8,328 nucleotides of DNA from contig CAJUGF010000049.1 of assembly GCA_910585915.1 (NCBI GenBank), forward strand, positions 1,257 through 9,584, read 5' to 3'. The translations under genes were made by a program, and so were the position numbers. The notes under the pieces were generated by a model. That model saw only the letters and a program-made list of their open reading frames with translations, made no database searches and had not been told where the DNA came from. This document shows, one piece after another, positions 1-6,605 of this stretch. The DNA is from an uncultured Bacilli bacterium. GTDB lineage: Bacteria > Bacillota_I > Bacilli_A > RF39 > UBA660. Numbering within the stretch: the first letter of the stretch is position 1; each line of letters begins with the position of its first letter.

Positions 1-274
1 TATCTAAAAGATTGGTTGAAAAATCTGGTTTTTTCATAGAGGTTACAATCAAAGCAATGTCAACATTGGCAATACTTGGCCTTATTAAAAAGTTCTTTCG
101 CTCTTGAATTTTCATAATATATTGATTTTCTTCATCAATTTCACAAAAATCCCCAACAAGAGGAGTAATTTTATCCTTTCTAAATTTTCCTCTTGCTTTA
201 CATGGAATATTTTTTCCATCTACATTTACTGTGTAGAGATTACTTATAATACGAATTATTTTTCCATTTTTCAT
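1..274 (-). CDS. rsgA: Ribosome small subunit-dependent GTPase RsgA, N-terminal part (cut by window edge)
   Basis: RsgA (YloQ/CpgA) is a circularly permuted GTPase that binds the 30S subunit late in assembly and checks the decoding centre. Only the first 91 residues are present; the family is usually near 290, so the GTPase core and zinc-binding tail lie beyond the left edge. Visible family signatures are the OB-fold beginning MKNGKIIRI, the segment CKARGKFRKDKITPLVGD (about residues 26-42), then RKNFLIRPSIANVD (59-72) and the linker PDFSTNLLD leading to the GTPase domain. The start ATG shares one base with the pknB stop (TAATG), and an AGGA lies 8 bases upstream inside the last pknB codons, so translation is probably coupled. 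Position after stp and pknB matches the common Bacillota order. The identification is by recognised motifs; the rest of the gene is unseen. Confidence 0.93.
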   Translation of the reverse strand, partial: MKNGKIIRIISNLYTVNVDGKNIPCKARGKFRKDKITPLVGDFCEIDEENQYIMKIQERKNFLIRPSIANVDIALIVTSMKKPDFSTNLLD

Positions 275-2034
275 TAGCATAATCCTGGGGTAGCACAAGT
301 ATCATCTTTTTTGTCAGCTGGATCATCATCGGTTTTATTTTCTGGTTCTTTGGCAACCCAAATACGAATACTTGCTCCTCGAACTATTGGATCTCCAGCA
401 TTTCTTGATTGTTTGATAACAATCCCTTTAGTATGAGTTGTATCTTCTTGCTCTTCTACTGTAACAGTTACATTATAATCTTTTAAGTAATCTTTAACAT
501 CATCAGCAGTATAGTTGCCATCTGTAAAATCAGGATATTTATCAATGTTTGGAACATATAGGGTTATATAATCGCCTTTTGAAAGTTTATTACCTTCCTC
601 TACTGATTGACCAATAATTTTTCCTTGCTCTGCTTTTTCATCATCGGTTTGTCTTTTTTCTTCTAATACGTGAATTCCATTCGCTTCTAAAGAACCTTTG
701 ACATAGTTAAAGTCTTGTCCAATATAGTTTTCCACTGTGATTTTGGAATCTCCTTCACTTAAGTAAAGAGTTACTTCTGTTCCTTTGGTGCGTTTACTTC
801 CTATTACGGGGTTGGTTTTCACTACTTTTCCTTCTTCAATTTCAGATGAGGATACTGTTTCGGTATTATCTGTTACACTAAAACCTTCTTCTTGTAGCTT
901 TTTTACTGCCTCTTCTTCTGTAAGGCCTGTTACATCTGGTATGGTTAATTCTTTTTGTGTAGTAAGGGCAGGAATTAATAAGACAACAGAAGTAATTATA
1001 ACAACTAGTCCTGTAAAGATTGATGCCAATACAATTAATAGTTTATTTTGTTTTTTTAAATCTTGTCCTGTTATTTGCTTTGCGATTGGTTCTTCCTCCT
1101 CCATTTTTTCTGATTTTTTATCTTCTTTTTTCTTCGCATTTGATTTTATATTTTTACCATCATCAACATTTTCTGGATGTTCTAGTTTTATTGGTTCTTC
1201 ACTTTTTCTAGAATCTTCTAAACAAGTTTGCAAATCTTCGTGCATTTCTCGTGCATCTTCATAACGATTTTTAGGATTTTTAGCAGTCGCTTTTATAATG
1301 ATATTTGCAATACTTTGTGGTAAATCTGGTAGTTCTTCTTTAATTGATGGTAAGGATTCTTTTAAATGTTTTAAGGCAATTTCCACGGCATTATCTCCAC
1401 GATATGGAAGTTTTCCTGTTAATAATTCATACATTAAAATTCCCATAGAATAGATGTCGCTTTGAAGGGTTGATCCTTTACCATTCGCTTGTTCTGGTGG
1501 CAAATAGTGAACGCTGCCCATTACTGAATTGGTTTGGGTTAGTTGTGCTGCATTCATGGCCATAGCAATACCAAAATCAGTAATTTTTACCATGCCATTT
1601 TCTTCAATCATAATATTTTGTGGTTTGATATCACGATGAATGATATAAGAATCATGGGCTACACTTAAACCATCTGTTATTTGAAGCATAATATCGATGA
1701 CTTCAGATACTGTTAGTTTTCCTCTTTTTTTGATTAATTCCTTTAAGTGTTTCCCTTCTATATATTCCATTACAATATAATACTGGCCATTATCTTCACC
1801 AACATCATACACTTCCACAATGTTTGGATGACTTAAGCTACTTGCAGATAGAGCTTCTCTTTGGAAGCGACGAACAAACTTTTCATCAGTCGCTAAATCC
1901 CCTCTTAAAACTTTTACAGCAACATTTCGATCTAGGATGGTATCATAAGCTAGATACACATTAGCCATACCACCTTCCCCAATCGATTTGATGATTTGAT
2001 AGCGATCACTAATCTTTTGCCCCTTCATTATCAT
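274..2034 (-). CDS. pknB: PASTA-domain eukaryotic-type Ser/Thr protein kinase (PrkC/PknB/Stk family)
   Basis: Membrane Ser/Thr kinase that phosphorylates itself and cytoplasmic proteins in response to cell-wall fragments or lipid II. The kinase domain spans about residues 11-270: glycine loop GEGGMANV (19-26), ATP-binding Lys in VAVK (K41), helix-C Glu60, catalytic HRDIKPQN (133-140, D135), DFG (153-155), and an activation loop with Thr166 and Thr168 before GSVHYLPPEQ (173-182; PPE replaces the usual APE/SPE). A Lys/Glu-rich linker (about 272-330) leads to one transmembrane helix (about 331-357). Three extracellular PASTA repeats follow (about 362-427, 428-494, 495-562), then an acidic tail with cysteines at 580 and 586. 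The start ATG overlaps the stp stop as ATGA, with GGTGA six bases upstream; the ATG two codons later is less well spaced. Kinase and phosphatase form a reversible switch. 586 residues is normal for the family. Confidence 0.97.
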   Translation of the reverse strand: MIMKGQKISDRYQIIKSIGEGGMANVYLAYDTILDRNVAVKVLRGDLATDEKFVRRFQREALSASSLSHPNIVEVYDVGEDNGQYYIVMEYIEGKHLKELIKKRGKLTVSEVIDIMLQITDGLSVAHDSYIIHRDIKPQNIMIEENGMVKITDFGIAMAMNAAQLTQTNSVMGSVHYLPPEQANGKGSTLQSDIYSMGILMYELLTGKLPYRGDNAVEIALKHLKESLPSIKEELPDLPQSIANIIIKATAKNPKNRYEDAREMHEDLQTCLEDSRKSEEPIKLEHPENVDDGKNIKSNAKKKEDKKSEKMEEEEPIAKQITGQDLKKQNKLLIVLASIFTGLVVIITSVVLLIPALTTQKELTIPDVTGLTEEEAVKKLQEEGFSVTDNTETVSSSEIEEGKVVKTNPVIGSKRTKGTEVTLYLSEGDSKITVENYIGQDFNYVKGSLEANGIHVLEEKRQTDDEKAEQGKIIGQSVEEGNKLSKGDYITLYVPNIDKYPDFTDGNYTADDVKDYLKDYNVTVTVEEQEDTTHTKGIVIKQSRNAGDPIVRGASIRIWVAKEPENKTDDDPADKKDDTCATPGLC

Positions 2035-2777
2035 AGATTTTCACCACGCTCTTTCATTGTTAAATAGGCAACAGAAATGTTATCTGTTCCTCCTCTTGCA
2101 TTGCTTTTTCGGATTAGTTTAATAATTTTTTCTTCTATTTCTAAATTGTCTTCTAATACTTTTTCAATTTGCTCATTTGTTAGCATATTGGTAAGTCCAT
2201 CACTGCATAATAGGATCCCTTCAATATCAGTTTCTACTGCAAATATATCAAGTTCTACTTTTTCAGAAGCGCCTAATGCTTTCATCAACACATTCTTTTT
2301 TGGATGAAATTTGGCTTCTTCTTCCGTTAAATCTCCAGCTTGAACTAGTAAATTTACTAAGGTGTGATCATGTGTTATTTTGTGTAATTTTTTATTTTTT
2401 AGGACAAATCCAGAAGAATCTCCAATGTTTCCAAAGATTAAAAATTCTTTGGTTAGAAGTGCTAAAACGAGTGTAGTTCCAAGTCCTTTTGAATCTGGGT
2501 TTTCTTCTGCATAATCTAATATTTTTTTATTGATCTCATTTGTGTTATCCGTTAACCAATTGACAGCATCCAACTTTGAACCAACACTACTAGTACTTGT
2601 AAATCTTTTTCCAAAATGGGTTACGGCCATACTAGAGGCTACTTCGCCTGCACGATGTCCTCCCATTCCATCTGCTACCATTAAAAGGTACTCGTTGTTA
2701 GCATTTTTTAATATGGTTACACTGTCTTCATTATGACTTCGTACACGTCCTGCATCTGTTAAATAAAATGATTTCAT
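2031..2777 (-). CDS. stp: PP2C-type Ser/Thr protein phosphatase (Stp/PrpC)
   Basis: Metal-dependent (Mn/Mg) PP2C phosphatase that reverses phosphorylation by the kinase encoded next. With the start used here it has 248 residues, the normal size for bacterial Stp/PrpC. Motifs in order: RVRSHNEDS (11-19; E17, D18), VADGMGGHRAGEVAS (34-48; D36 and G37 for the metal centre), GLGTTLVLA (98-106), NIGDSSGFVL (117-126), HDHTLVNLLVQAGDLTEEEA (136-155), LLCSDGLTNML (189-199; D193) and GGTDNIS (229-235; D232). The Arg usual in GDSR is Ser here. An in-frame ATG six codons upstream (2793-2795) lies inside rlmN and lacks a ribosome-binding site. The ATG at 2777 has AGGTGA just before it, so I chose that start. 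There is no signal peptide or membrane segment, so it is cytoplasmic. The gene ends in a four-base overlap with pknB. Confidence 0.95.
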   Translation of the reverse strand: MKSFYLTDAGRVRSHNEDSVTILKNANNEYLLMVADGMGGHRAGEVASSMAVTHFGKRFTSTSSVGSKLDAVNWLTDNTNEINKKILDYAEENPDSKGLGTTLVLALLTKEFLIFGNIGDSSGFVLKNKKLHKITHDHTLVNLLVQAGDLTEEEAKFHPKKNVLMKALGASEKVELDIFAVETDIEGILLCSDGLTNMLTNEQIEKVLEDNLEIEEKIIKLIRKSNARGGTDNISVAYLTMKERGENL

Positions 2778-2781
2778 TTTT

Positions 2782-2787
2782 TCACCT
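2782..2787 (-). promoter_or_regulatory. Ribosome-binding site of stp, overlapping the rlmN stop codon
   Basis: On the minus strand AGGTGA lies four bases before the ATG at 2777, and its last three bases are the TGA stop of rlmN. This decides the stp start in favour of 2777 over 2795 and suggests that ribosomes finishing rlmN re-initiate on stp. Confidence 0.75.
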
Positions 2788-3819
2788 AATTTCATGTTTT
2801 TGTGAAACTTCTTTACTTCTTAATTGACCACATGCTGCTGATATTTTGCTGCCAAATTCTTTTCTAATAGTCACATTAATTTTATTCTTTTTCAAAGTAT
2901 CATAAAACTTCAGTATTTGATTTTTGCTACTTTTTTCATATTCTAAATGATTCGTTTCATTATATGGAATTAAATTTACGTAAACATTCATTCCTTTTAG
3001 AAGAGATGCTAGTTCTTCTGCATTCTCTTCACGATCATTTATCTTATTTAGCATAACATATTCTATCGTTATTCGTCTATTGGTTTTGTCAATATATGTT
3101 TTTAAAGTGTCTAATAACTCATTTATATTATACATTTTATTGACAGGCATTAATTTATTTCTTAGTTCATTATTGGATGCGTGAAAACTAATTGCTAAGT
3201 TAATTTGTAGTGGTAAATTCATCAGTTCTTTTATTTTGGGTACTAAACCACAAGTGGAGAGTGTAATGTGTCTTGCTCCTATTGCAATCCCTTTGGCATC
3301 ATTGATTATTTTTACAAAATTTATTACATTTTCATAATTATCTAATGGTTCACCAATACCCATAATTACAACACTTGAGATACGTTCTTTCATTAATTCT
3401 TCAATTAATAATATTTGACAGACCATTTCATATGTTTCTAGATTTCTTATTTTTTTAAGTCTTCCAGATTCACAGAAAGCACATCCCATATTACAACCAA
3501 CTTCACTGGATACGCAAACAGAATTACCATAGTCATGACGCATTAATACTGCTTCTATGTGTTCTCCATCTTCTAATTCTAGGAGGTATTTTTCTGTTAA
3601 ATCATCTCTTTCTCGTTTTATTATTTTAGGCATCGTAAATGAGAAATCTTCTTTCATTTTTGCTCTGATTTCTTTTTTTATGTTGCTCCACTCTTCAATG
3701 TTTGAATTCCTTTTTTCATATAACCATTCAAAGCATTGTAAGGCTTTGAATTTTTTTTCATTCATTGAAAGGAAGTAGTCTTCTAATTGTTCTCTTGTTT
3801 CACTATAAATATTTTTCAT
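2782..3819 (-). CDS. rlmN: 23S rRNA (adenine-2503-C2)/tRNA methyltransferase RlmN, radical SAM
   Basis: Radical SAM enzyme that methylates C2 of A2503 in 23S rRNA, and of A37 in some tRNAs, through a methyl-cysteine intermediate. Numbering from the start used here (345 residues): an N-terminal helical domain (about 1-95) precedes the barrel. CVSSEVGCNMGCAFC carries the three cluster cysteines C109, C113 and C116 (CX3CX2C), and C102 matches the accessory cysteine before the cluster. GIGEPLDNYENV (154-165), HITLSTCG (184-191) and LAISFHASNNELRNKLMP (208-225) follow. C330 in SAACGQL is the expected methyl-carrying cysteine. The residues after C116 read ESGRLKKIRNLE rather than the usual ATG/AST form, a variant I associate from memory with some Bacillota. 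An ATG 12 codons upstream (3855) opens the frame but lies in the promoter; the -10 box overlaps the ATG at 3834. Hence I chose 3819. It is the first gene of the operon. Confidence 0.94.
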   Translation of the reverse strand: MKNIYSETREQLEDYFLSMNEKKFKALQCFEWLYEKRNSNIEEWSNIKKEIRAKMKEDFSFTMPKIIKRERDDLTEKYLLELEDGEHIEAVLMRHDYGNSVCVSSEVGCNMGCAFCESGRLKKIRNLETYEMVCQILLIEELMKERISSVVIMGIGEPLDNYENVINFVKIINDAKGIAIGARHITLSTCGLVPKIKELMNLPLQINLAISFHASNNELRNKLMPVNKMYNINELLDTLKTYIDKTNRRITIEYVMLNKINDREENAEELASLLKGMNVYVNLIPYNETNHLEYEKSSKNQILKFYDTLKKNKINVTIRKEFGSKISAACGQLRSKEVSQKHEIR

Positions 3820-3832
3820 AAACATCTCTTTC

Positions 3833-3862
3833 ATTATACCAAATCTTGTTTGCAAAATACAA
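3833..3862 (-). promoter_or_regulatory. Promoter of the rlmN-stp-pknB-rsgA operon (extended -10)
   Basis: On the minus strand a perfect TATAAT (3833-3838) is preceded by TGG, giving an extended TGnTATAAT element. A weak -35, TTGTAT (3857-3862), lies 18 bases upstream. Transcription should begin near 3826, leaving a very short leader before the ATG at 3819. This is a reading by eye of sigma-A consensus. It overlaps the divergent promoter of the coiled-coil gene. Confidence 0.7.
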
Positions 3863-3878
3863 AGAAAATTGTTATCAT
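3850..3878 (+). promoter_or_regulatory. Promoter of the coiled-coil gene, divergent from rlmN
   Basis: TTGCAA (3850-3855) and TATCAT (3873-3878) are separated by 17 bases and match the sigma-A consensus at 4/6 and 5/6 positions. The predicted transcription start, near 3885, falls at or just before the AGGTGA ribosome-binding site, so the leader would be unusually short. The -35 lies inside the spacer of the opposing rlmN promoter. Confidence 0.55.
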
Positions 3879-3884
3879 ACGCTT

Positions 3885-3890
3885 AGGTGA
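3885..3890 (+). promoter_or_regulatory. Ribosome-binding site of the coiled-coil gene
   Basis: AGGTGA sits five bases before the ATG at 3896. The upstream in-frame GTG at 3887 lies inside this site and the GTG at 3893 is too close to it, so the site decides the start in favour of 3896. Confidence 0.7.
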
Positions 3891-3895
3891 AAGTG

Positions 3896-4663
3896 ATGTT
3901 AAAAATACATTCAGAAAAAATTTGGAAGTTGTTGCAAAATGATAAAAAAATACAGAAAGAACTAAAAAAATATATTAAAGAAGAACAGGAAAATTTTTTA
4001 AAAGCTCAATCAATGGTAGAGCAAACTCGTTTGAATCTTCAACATCTTCAAGAAAAAAAAGAAAATTTAAAACATGTTCGAGATCATTTGGATGATGAAA
4101 TAAATCATAAAAATGCAGATATCAGTTTTTTAGAAATTCGAAAAATATTTTCTAATGCCCGAATCAAAAGACTTCAAAAAATTTTAGCTTCTACATGTAA
4201 TGAATATAAAAGAAAAAAATATCAAAGATTAATTATGAGAGAACAGCAACATATTTTAAGTTTAGAGAACAAGCAACATGATATTCAAAAAGATATATCG
4301 GAGCTTTTAAAGCAAAAAGAGGATTGTTTAGAGAGTATTAAAGGTACTAACAAAGACCTTAGCAAGCAATACGACCAGTTAGAAAACGATCAAAAAAATT
4401 TATCTTTTTATGAAGAGGAGCTAAATACAAAAAAGGATCGTTTTTATCAGACTGCTTTTCAAGAAGCTAGTCAAAACTTTAAGCCTTGTCAGGATTTGGT
4501 AGTTCCAGACTTAGAAGAAAATAAAAAAATGACAAGGGATGAAGCAAAGAGAAAAGCTAATCCTATTTTGATTGATCAAGAATACCTACTTCAATCTCCA
4601 GAACAATTAAAAGTAAGACGTCTTACAAATAATGAAAAAGAAGAATACCGAAAAATTAATTAG
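3896..4663 (+). CDS. Uncharacterised coiled-coil protein
   Basis: I do not recognise a family. The 255-residue product is dominated by charged, Leu-containing helix from about residue 10 to 185 (for example KELKKYIKEEQENF at 21-34 and DISELLKQKEDCLESI at 133-148), consistent with a long coiled coil broken near 85-105. There is no signal peptide and no membrane segment, so it is probably cytoplasmic. The C-terminal 65 residues are less regular, with LVVPDLEENKKMTRDEAKRK (201-220) and a short segment ANPILIDQEYLLQSP (221-235) that could be a folded or docking motif. The sequence has three cysteines (101, 144, 198) with no metal-site pattern. It is the only plus-strand gene here, monocistronic, with its own promoter back to back with rlmN and a hairpin terminator overlapping its stop. 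Residue bias and good start signals support a real gene. SMC-like, DivIVA-like or scaffold roles are conceivable but unsupported. Confidence 0.85.
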   Translation: MLKIHSEKIWKLLQNDKKIQKELKKYIKEEQENFLKAQSMVEQTRLNLQHLQEKKENLKHVRDHLDDEINHKNADISFLEIRKIFSNARIKRLQKILASTCNEYKRKKYQRLIMREQQHILSLENKQHDIQKDISELLKQKEDCLESIKGTNKDLSKQYDQLENDQKNLSFYEEELNTKKDRFYQTAFQEASQNFKPCQDLVVPDLEENKKMTRDEAKRKANPILIDQEYLLQSPEQLKVRRLTNNEKEEYRKIN

Positions 4664-4680
4664 TATTCTTCTTTTATTTT
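4636..4680 (+). terminator. Rho-independent terminator, probably bidirectional
   Basis: A perfect 13-base-pair stem is formed by 4636-4648 and 4663-4675, with a 14-base loop. A T-rich run follows on the plus strand. The stop codon TAG of the coiled-coil gene (4661-4663) lies at the loop/stem border. Read on the minus strand the same stem is followed by TTTTTCATT, so it can also stop transcripts of the converging glycosidase operon, whose stop is at 4720. Confidence 0.82.
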
Positions 4681-4719
4681 TTTGTATTATACTTTTGAAT
4701 TCTAGAATTTTTTTCAGCT

Positions 4720-6006
4720 TTATTTGACAATGAAAGAGGTTGGGATCCATCTGGTTTCATGAGATCCTCCACCATCAATAGGATCATTGATATAGCAATA
4801 GTTTTGACGACAATTTCTTTCTAATTCAGTTTCATTTAAGTAATCTTTGGCAACACTTTGTGGGAAAACTATTACGCTAGATGTTCCACCATCTAGGTTA
4901 GCAGCATTATACGCTCCATAGTGAGACATCATTTCAGTTAAATCAACCATATCTGCCCCAGGAAGCCCTATTTTTCTTCCATCAACTACTAGAAATAAAA
5001 CAATTCCATCTTGTCTTTGCCCAATTGCTGTTCTTGGAGCGGTTCCCCATCCACCATTTCCTTTGATAAAGGATTTTTTACCATTAACGATTAGAAATGG
5101 TCCAAAAGTTACAGCATCTCGAACTCCTTTATTTAGTGCTTCATTGGCACTCATTTTTCCAAGAATTAATTTATTTTCATTTGTAAACCCAATAAGTCCT
5201 CCTGTTGAGTTATATTCATGATTTGTAATTAATTTTCCATCTTTAATAACAATTCCATGTGGTACTCCACCATTACTACTATATTCAGGATCAATAAAGC
5301 CTCCACCATTCATAGCTAGTAAAGCCTCTTCATTGGCAGCCATATCTGTTACATATTGACCTTTATTATTCAAATATTTGGTAATTGCAACGCTTACTCT
5401 TGAGGGATCATAAATAGCTATTAGATATCCTGTATATTTGTCTTCTTTGAGGGAAATTATTTTATAAACTTCTTCTTCTCCACGCTCTAGGATTTGTTTT
5501 TCGTATTCATTTGCATATATTTGGGTATCAATATTTTCTCCAATGTTAATTAGATCTAAATCTGTGTCTTCTCCACTTTCGATGATTTGATTGGCATCTA
5601 ATACTTTTGCTATCTCTTCTTCTGAATAAAACCATGTAGCATAGTATTGATGGTTCATTGTAGTCATTGCAGTTGGTATCAACCATTCACGGAATCCTTT
5701 ATATGGTCCGTATAATATAAATAGTGATATTATAGCGCCAAGCCATTCAACGATTAAAACAGTTATAATTAGTATTTTCAAAGCTTTTTTTTTCATTTTT
5801 TTCATTTTTTTATTTTTTATTTTGTAAATAATGCTTGCAATCAATAAAGCTATAATAATAAAGCTTAATAAAAAAAGACTTAAATGAAGAGGTTTTTTAA
5901 TTAAGACGTTACTATGGAATCCTACAATTAAACCAGATAATAAAATAGGAAGTAGAAACAAGGAAATGTATATTGTTGGTATGATTTTATTTTCTATTTG
6001 CTTCAT
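4720..6006 (-). CDS. Membrane-anchored phosphodiester glycosidase (NAGPA-like/DUF2233) protein
   Basis: The 428-residue protein has three predicted membrane helices (about 8-30, 40-61, 77-99), separated by a Lys-rich cytoplasmic loop (KIKNKKMKKMKKK, 62-74). A spacer of about 90 residues and a C-terminal domain (about 190-428) follow. That domain resembles phosphodiester glycosidases related to the lysosomal uncovering enzyme (Pfam NAGPA, PF09992): ALLAMNGGGFIDPEY (228-242), GVPHGIVIKDGKLI (247-260), FGPFLIVNGK (301-310), TAPRTAIGQRQDGIVLFLVV (322-341) and NAANLDGGTSSVIVF (367-381). By topology the domain should be outside the cell, acting on a phosphodiester-linked sugar, perhaps in wall polymers or exopolysaccharide; the substrate is unknown. 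Bacterial members usually have a signal peptide or one anchor, so three helices are notable. The start has GAGGAG six bases upstream, overlapping the stop of the preceding gene, 10 bases away; the two are co-translated. Confidence 0.88.
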   Translation of the reverse strand: MKQIENKIIPTIYISLFLLPILLSGLIVGFHSNVLIKKPLHLSLFLLSFIIIALLIASIIYKIKNKKMKKMKKKALKILIITVLIVEWLGAIISLFILYGPYKGFREWLIPTAMTTMNHQYYATWFYSEEEIAKVLDANQIIESGEDTDLDLINIGENIDTQIYANEYEKQILERGEEEVYKIISLKEDKYTGYLIAIYDPSRVSVAITKYLNNKGQYVTDMAANEEALLAMNGGGFIDPEYSSNGGVPHGIVIKDGKLITNHEYNSTGGLIGFTNENKLILGKMSANEALNKGVRDAVTFGPFLIVNGKKSFIKGNGGWGTAPRTAIGQRQDGIVLFLVVDGRKIGLPGADMVDLTEMMSHYGAYNAANLDGGTSSVIVFPQSVAKDYLNETELERNCRQNYCYINDPIDGGGSHETRWIPTSFIVK

Positions 6007-6012
6007 AATCTA

Positions 6013-6018
6013 CTCCTC
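6013..6018 (-). promoter_or_regulatory. Ribosome-binding site of the glycosidase gene, overlapping the upstream stop
   Basis: On the minus strand the sequence TGAGGAG joins the TGA stop of the membrane coiled-coil gene to a strong GAGGAG site six bases before the ATG at 6006. This arrangement indicates translational coupling of the pair. Confidence 0.75.
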
Positions 6019-6541
6019 ATTGTTCTAGATGATATCTTTCTAATTTTAAATCATTTATATTATTCTCATTTAGCCATGTATTATAATTATCAATCAAAAT
6101 ATTGTATCTTTCTACATCATTTTGAAAGACATTGCTAGCACTTTCTGAGGTTTTTTTGATTGAACTACAATTTTTAGTAATCGTATTATCTTGATAATCT
6201 TGATTACATTTATTATGAATTTCTTCTGCAATTTGCTGAATTTCTTTTAAAATCTTTTGATAACTATTTAATGCTTCGATGAAACGCTCTTCTTTTTCTT
6301 TTAAATTGTTTAAGAAGGTATCATTATATAAATCATCATATTCTTTTTTTTGCGTATTAAAATTTTCTGCCATTTCATTTAATTGAACATATTTTTCTTT
6401 AATTTCGTTTTTGTTTTCTTCTTTTATTTTTTCTTCTTCCTTCAGTGCATTATTTACTTTACTCACAGAATATATGATTCCGATTACAATGCATAGAGCA
6501 AGAATGATCCCAATCATCCCTATTGTCTTTTTATTTTTCAT
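6017..6541 (-). CDS. Uncharacterised single-pass membrane protein with extracellular coiled coil
   Basis: I recognise no family. The 174-residue product starts MKNKKTIGM and has one hydrophobic helix (about 7-28) with positive residues before it, so the rest should face outward; it could also be an uncleaved signal anchor. No lipobox is seen: the only cysteine near the helix (C17) is inside it. Residues about 30-110 are strongly charged and helical (KEEEKIKEENKNEIKEKY, 34-51), consistent with a coiled coil. Two cysteines at about 112 and 125 (NKCNQDYQ and TKNCSSIK) bracket a short loop and could form an external disulfide. It is first in a two-gene operon with the phosphodiester glycosidase, 10 bases away and translationally coupled, so a partner or spacer role in the same envelope complex is my inference. 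AGGA lies 11 bases before the start, a rather long spacing. Confidence 0.8.
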   Translation of the reverse strand: MKNKKTIGMIGIILALCIVIGIIYSVSKVNNALKEEEKIKEENKNEIKEKYVQLNEMAENFNTQKKEYDDLYNDTFLNNLKEKEERFIEALNSYQKILKEIQQIAEEIHNKCNQDYQDNTITKNCSSIKKTSESASNVFQNDVERYNILIDNYNTWLNENNINDLKLERYHLEQ

Positions 6542-6568
6542 ACTACTTCAAATCCTTTTATTTTTTTT

Positions 6569-6597
6569 AGTATATCACCAAAGTTTATTAAAGTAAA
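6569..6597 (-). promoter_or_regulatory. Promoter of the membrane coiled-coil/glycosidase operon
   Basis: On the minus strand TTTACT (6592-6597) and TATACT (6569-6574) are 17 bases apart. TGA precedes the -10, making an extended TGnTATACT. The site fills most of the 64-base gap after the permuted papain-fold gene and shows that this pair can be transcribed on its own. No terminator is visible in the gap, so read-through from upstream is possible. Confidence 0.65.
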
Positions 6598-6605
6598 TTT
6601 TGTTT

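Noticed and set aside
785..1264. Plus-strand open frame of 159 codons opposite pknB
   Set aside because: It lies wholly inside the kinase gene, is Ser/Phe-rich as expected for the reverse of Lys/Glu codons, and has no start signals. The kinase reading is certain.
2778..2795. Longer stp start at 2795
   Set aside because: No ribosome-binding site precedes it, whereas the ATG at 2777 has AGGTGA and fits the usual N-terminus of PrpC-type phosphatases.
3820..3855. Longer rlmN start at 3855 (12 extra residues)
   Set aside because: The extra codons overlap the -10 element, so they would not be in the transcript, and no ribosome-binding site precedes them.
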